DNA of 64,000 nt from Tyto alba. Lineage: Eukaryota > Chordata > Aves > Strigiformes > Tytonidae. Shown here in pieces: positions 62,201 to 64,000 of this stretch. The first letter of the stretch is position 1. Each line of letters starts with the position of its first letter. The position numbers and the translations under genes are program-made. The notes beneath the pieces were generated by a model. The model saw only the letters and a program-made list of their open reading frames with translations. It was not told the DNA's origin and searched no databases. The stretch covers positions 1,016,779 to 1,080,778 of the forward strand of contig NW_024881296.1 in the NCBI RefSeq assembly GCF_018691265.1, given 5' to 3'.

Positions 62201-63587
62201 TTCTTTTTTTCTTCTCTTAGTAGCTAAGAAATTCTGAGACTGCTGCTGAAGCAAACATGCACCCCCCCTTGCTTTTCCCTAATCTATCATCAGTTTAGGA
62301 AGCAATCCTGATGGGTGCTAACAAAAGAAAATATCAGTACATGCTACTTTGTGACCGGAGTGGCCATTGCCCTCTCACGGACTCAGTTTAAATGTTATAG
62401 GTAAGACAAGATATTAGAAAGGAAATTTATTTGGCTCAAGCCTTTTGTCTTAGTGTTTTGCCCCAAAAACGAGAGCTTATTTAGCTAGAATTTCTAATGT
62501 TGTTACGGGGCATAGCAGGTGCCTTTTTGGAACTGCAATAATGTTGATGGAAAACCGAGTATTTCTAGTAATAGGCCACATTCTTCAAAGATAAGCCAGA
62601 TGTCTGTAAAGTGTGGATATTTGGGCAGGGAATGGGGGTTCTTCTGTAGCAGCCTGAGCCAGGCTTCATTTTACTTACGAAATGTGAGGATTTTGCATAA
62701 TAGTGAGAACCAAGCGACATGGGATTCAGACCTCTTTATTCATTTGTGCTCTGTAATTCTTGTGAATAATGCAAAAGGCAAAGTAGGCACCAGTGATTTC
62801 CCAAACTGCTGCATGTATCATTATGGCTACACATACTACTGCACTTCAAAGCAAGTAGCTACAAGTTGTGAGCCACCTTTTGCTGCTGATGAGCCCTGGG
62901 GGGGAAAAAGGGTTTGTGGATCGTGATGTAGAGCAGTATGATGTATAATCTGAGAACGGTTGTGCTGGGAACACAGCGCAAGTGCCTTTTAAAATAAAAA
63001 GTATTAAGTAAATTAGCAACTTCTTAATGTCCTTTCAAGATTTTTCTACTTTATTTTGGAAGATAATATTGGATTTAGGTAGTTTAGAACTAATGCTCCT
63101 ATTGTCTTATCCTTAGAATATGGGCATGATTTTCTCAAGTGAGTCTCTTCACATTGGAACCTTCCCCCAAAAAAAAAAGGATAGATATAAAAATTAGCAT
63201 CTGAATAGGAATTTTTTTTTCCATATTGCAACAATATATGGGAACATTTGCTGACTTTCTATGTTAACATTTTGTTAGTAGGCAGGTAGTATTATAACAT
63301 TAGACTACCTTCAAGTAGCTTACAGAAGTGCCTGTCAGTGGGAGACAAACTGACAGAACGTTGCTTCAATCCGTGATTCTTTCAGCCAACAAAGGTATAT
63401 CAGGTACTGGATTAATGCACTGTGTTCTTTTCTTCTCAACAGGAAGCCTAAAAAGGAAGAAAATCTTAGTGAAGAGGCTGCCAAGGTGATTTCTAGCCTT
63501 CCTGACTTAACTTTCATGCATGCCAAGGTGTTGATGTTCCCAGCCACATTAACACCTTCAACAAGCTGCCAAGAAAAGGTAGACTAA
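28426..63587 (+). CDS. AFTPH: AFTPH, aftiphilin (spliced, 9 coding exons, 878 residues)
   Basis: The CDS joins 28426-30189, 41623-41774, 42306-42432, 42758-42814, 45169-45291, 51700-51760, 53417-53500, 57458-57581 and 63443-63587. These sum to 2637 bases, 878 codons plus stop, with frame kept at every junction. Aftiphilin is an accessory factor of clathrin coats that binds AP-1 and AP-2 ear domains. It works with gamma-synergin and HEATR5B/p200 at the trans-Golgi network and endosomes. The N-terminal two thirds is acidic, low in hydrophobics, and dotted with FGxF, DFxDF and WxxF motifs. The C-terminal third is the conserved clathrin-binding part with an LLNLD box. The chosen ATG has A at -3 and G at +4. 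The protein is somewhat shorter than the roughly 936-residue human form; the motif-rich exon 2 is the likely place of the difference. Identification is near certain. Confidence 0.97.
31799..31820 (+). repeat. Poly-C run (22 C) in intron 2
   Basis: Twenty-two uninterrupted C residues on the transcript strand; the opposite strand is a 22-G run that could fold as a quadruplex. It lies in otherwise AT-rich intron sequence. Confidence 0.95.
32242..32291. repeat. TA dinucleotide microsatellite (about 25 units)
   Basis: An uninterrupted alternating TA tract of about 50 bases, followed by A-rich sequence. It is self-complementary and likely to be polymorphic. It begins 45 bases after the candidate cryptic exon donor at 32197. 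Confidence 0.95.
36207..36295 (+). repeat. A run grading into A/C-rich low-complexity sequence
   Basis: A run of about 19 A is followed by irregular CCCCAAA, CCTAAAAAA and CTTAACCCC blocks. It may be a decayed poly-A tail of a retroposed copy, but no body is recognisable upstream. Confidence 0.7.
41623..41774 (+). CDS. AFTPH: AFTPH exon 3 (residues 589-639)
   Basis: The exon begins in phase 0 and reads TTLLSRLERIFEVCF, the start of the conserved C-terminal part, followed by an acidic E-E-E cluster and a probable helix (LNHLLEAVEKQV). It ends with two bases of a glycine codon at donor GG/GTAAGA. The regular spacing of L, I and F suggests an amphipathic helix before the conserved core. Confidence 0.93.
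41775..42305 (+). other. AFTPH: AFTPH intron 3
   Basis: A short AT-rich intron of 531 bases between GTAAGA and GTTGTATAG. Nothing else is seen in it. Confidence 0.9.
42306..42432 (+). CDS. AFTPH: AFTPH exon 4 (residues 640-681)
   Basis: The first base completes the glycine codon from exon 3, then the exon encodes ELMDVWTELQDIHEAYGL and RYQWGGSHSNKKLLCSLGID. This block is among the most conserved of the family and was the clearest identifier of the downstream exons. It ends in phase 0 at ATT/GTGAGT. Confidence 0.96.
42433..42757 (+). other. AFTPH: AFTPH intron 4
   Basis: A 325-base AT-rich intron, GTGAGT to TTTTATCAG, and the shortest in the gene. Nothing else is seen in it. Confidence 0.9.
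42758..42814 (+). CDS. AFTPH: AFTPH exon 5 (residues 682-700)
   Basis: A 57-base micro-exon, phase 0 at both ends, encoding LFTGNKKQPVIVPMYAAGL. It continues the conserved block without interruption. Being a multiple of three it could be skipped in frame, though its acceptor has a good T-rich tract and its donor (CTG/GTAAGC) is strong. Confidence 0.95.
44155..44204 (+). repeat. Duplicated acceptor-like 21-mer
   Basis: The sequence GTTATTTTTTGCAACAGATTA at 44155-44175 recurs at 44183-44204 with one extra T. Each copy has a T tract followed by CAG. The copies are separated by seven bases. Confidence 0.85.
45115..45166 (+). repeat. TG and TTTC microsatellites forming the exon 6 acceptor
   Basis: A (TG)-rich stretch is followed by about five TTTC units at 45144-45166, directly abutting the acceptor TTTAG at 45168. 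The TTTC repeat acts as the polypyrimidine tract of exon 6. Confidence 0.85.
45169..45291 (+). CDS. AFTPH: AFTPH exon 6 (residues 701-741)
   Basis: A 123-base exon, phase 0 at both ends, encoding GMLEPTKEPLKPISAAEKIA and then SIGQTPPVSPEMNTCTSDQF. It has proline-directed serine/threonine positions (TPP, VSP) that could be phosphorylated. It ends at CAG/GTAAAA. It is symmetric and could be skipped in frame. Confidence 0.95.
45292..51699 (+). other. AFTPH: AFTPH intron 6 (6.4 kb)
   Basis: AT-rich intron without recognisable genes. A 50-base pyrimidine tract ending TTTTTTGCAG at 48120 forms a near-ideal acceptor with no known exon behind it. T runs lie near 50120 and 51118. The true acceptor is CAACTCTAG before exon 7. 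Confidence 0.88.
51700..51760 (+). CDS. AFTPH: AFTPH exon 7 (residues 742-762, first base)
   Basis: It encodes ESLPPVQFDWSSSGLTNPLD and one base of the next codon, with donor GATG/GTACGT. The FDW and NPLD elements belong to the conserved clathrin-binding part of aftiphilin. The frame stays open for 26 codons beyond the donor, ending in TGA at 51838-51840. An alternative terminal exon is therefore possible. Confidence 0.95.
51761..53416 (+). other. AFTPH: AFTPH intron 7, possible alternative 3' end
   Basis: The first 80 bases are in frame with exon 7, visibly less AT-rich than the rest, and end in a stop at 51840. A T-rich, CA- and TA-repeat stretch follows to about 51910, then AT-rich sequence. 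An AATAAA hexamer at 53149-53154 with a T/G-rich downstream stretch could serve as a polyadenylation signal. If used, 51700 to about 53175 would be a composite terminal exon. Otherwise it is an ordinary 1.66 kb intron. Confidence 0.6.
53417..53500 (+). CDS. AFTPH: AFTPH exon 8 (residues 762-790) with clathrin box LLNLD
   Basis: An 84-base exon, phase 1 at both ends, encoding ASGGSTLLNLDFFGPVDD followed by a serine/threonine-rich run. LLNLD at residues 768-772 fits the clathrin-box consensus L-phi-x-phi-[DE]. The acceptor AATTTCAAG has a poor pyrimidine tract, while the donor is CCCAG/GTCAGC. Length and phase allow in-frame skipping, which would remove the clathrin box. Confidence 0.94.
53501..57457 (+). 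other. AFTPH: AFTPH intron 8 (4 kb)
   Basis: AT-rich intron with a 22-C run followed by AG at 53859-53882, which resembles an acceptor. Nothing else is recognised. The true acceptor is TATACTATAAG before exon 9. Confidence 0.88.
53859..53880 (+). repeat. Poly-C run (22 C) followed by AG in intron 8
   Basis: Twenty-two C residues precede AG at 53881-53882. The run forms a strong pyrimidine tract and, on the other strand, a G run able to fold. Confidence 0.95.
57458..57581 (+). CDS. AFTPH: AFTPH exon 9 (residues 790-831)
   Basis: It completes the glycine codon from exon 8 and encodes VDPELYELTTSKLETSNASN, then RVTDAFARLMSTVEKASTST, ending with two bases of an arginine codon at AG/GTAAAT. The block is predicted helical and conserved in the family. 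Confidence 0.95.
57582..63442 (+). other. AFTPH: AFTPH intron 9 (5.9 kb)
   Basis: Moderately AT-rich intron with T runs near 59578 and 59600 and a CA repeat at about 60859. A pyrimidine-rich acceptor-like site ends at 62220. No exon or RNA gene is recognised. The acceptor is TTCTTCTCAACAG. Confidence 0.88.
60859..60876 (+). repeat. CA microsatellite (about 9 units)
   Basis: An uninterrupted CA repeat in intron 9, likely polymorphic, with no other evident role. Confidence 0.9.
63443..63587 (+). CDS. AFTPH: AFTPH exon 10, coding part (residues 831-878, stop)
   Basis: It completes an arginine codon, then encodes KPKKEENLSEEAAKVISSLP, then DLTFMHAKVLMFPATLTPST and a short tail ending QEKVD before TAA at 63585-63587. 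The FMHAKVLMFPATLTPS stretch is the conserved C-terminus of aftiphilin, so the protein ends where the family does. Confidence 0.96.
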
Positions 63588-64000
63588 AGTGATGTGAATT
63601 GGACGTTTTCTATTGATTTTTTTTTTTTTCCTTCCCTCTGTGGGTCGTAAAAAGCAATCTTGCTTTAATTAAAAAAAAACAAGTTCAGATGATTTGTTGG
63701 TAAGCAGCACTAGAAAGGTATACATAGTAATGTATATTTATTTACATACTGGAGTCCTAAATTTATATTAGAGAAAAATGTAAATAATTGGGGGTAAATC
63801 TTTTTGAAGATCTATTCTTTTTGTTGTGCTGGGGTGTATACATTTATGTCTTTGTGAAATACACTGGTGGTGTCCTTCTTACAAAACTTTAAAAAAAAAA
63901 AAAAAAATCCTGGAAACACATAATGAAAACTTCACTCTTCACAATCTGTGAAGTCCCCCTTAAAGTTTTTCAGATTGCATTGAGCATCTTTTTCTTTCCT
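63588..64000 (+). other. AFTPH: AFTPH 3' UTR (runs off the window)
   Basis: AT-rich sequence follows the stop. No AATAAA is present before the window edge, so the UTR probably continues. A weak ATTAAA occurs at 63668-63673. A 17-A run at 63891-63907 could cause false internal priming in cDNA libraries. A Pumilio-type TGTAAATA lies at 63779-63786. Confidence 0.8.
63779..63786 (+). promoter_or_regulatory. Pumilio-type element in the 3' UTR
   Basis: TGTAAATA matches the Pumilio consensus TGTANATA about 190 bases after the stop. Octamers of this kind also occur by chance in AT-rich UTRs, so function is only possible. Confidence 0.4.

Noticed and set aside
62200..62228. Acceptor-like TTTTTTTCTTCTCTTAG in intron 9
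   Set aside because: From exon 9 it would give two serines and TAA at once; no donor or coding sequence follows, so it is probably a chance site.

Overview
The window is vertebrate nuclear DNA, most likely avian. It is AT-rich outside one CpG island, has long spliced introns, and shows few recognisable interspersed repeats. The one protein-coding gene I can support is AFTPH (aftiphilin), a clathrin/AP-adaptor accessory protein. The avian assignment rests on the protein's character, the sparse repeats and the modest intron sizes. No species-diagnostic element such as a clear CR1 tail was seen.

Layout. Positions 1 to about 15880 are upstream non-coding DNA in which I find no gene, only simple repeats. 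A CpG island at about 15880-17240 carries three YY1-like motifs, an ETS/CREB-like composite site and a GC box. It contains the non-coding first exon of AFTPH, which ends at 16752 with a consensus donor. Intron 1 (11.6 kb) leads to a large exon 2 (28395-30189) with the start codon at 28426. Eight further coding exons follow at 41623, 42306, 42758, 45169, 51700, 53417, 57458 and 63443. The stop codon is at 63585-63587 and the 3' UTR runs off the right edge. All exon joins keep frame and give a protein of 878 residues.

The protein has a long, acidic, presumably disordered N-terminal part with many F-G-x-F, D-F-x-D-F and W-x-x-F motifs of the kind that bind adaptor ear domains. Its conserved C-terminal part contains a canonical clathrin box, LLNLD. 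In its family it acts with gamma-synergin and HEATR5B/p200 in AP-1/clathrin trafficking at the trans-Golgi network and endosomes.

The most interesting points concern RNA-level control. Two short upstream ORFs precede the start codon, the second completed only by splicing exon 1 to exon 2. The clathrin-box exon is 84 nt, symmetric in phase and has a weak acceptor, so it could be skipped in frame. Exon 7 can read through its donor into a 26-codon basic tail followed by a stop. Several strong acceptor-like sites in introns would give poison or early-stop transcripts. No unknown coding system, CRISPR array, tRNA or viral gene was found.
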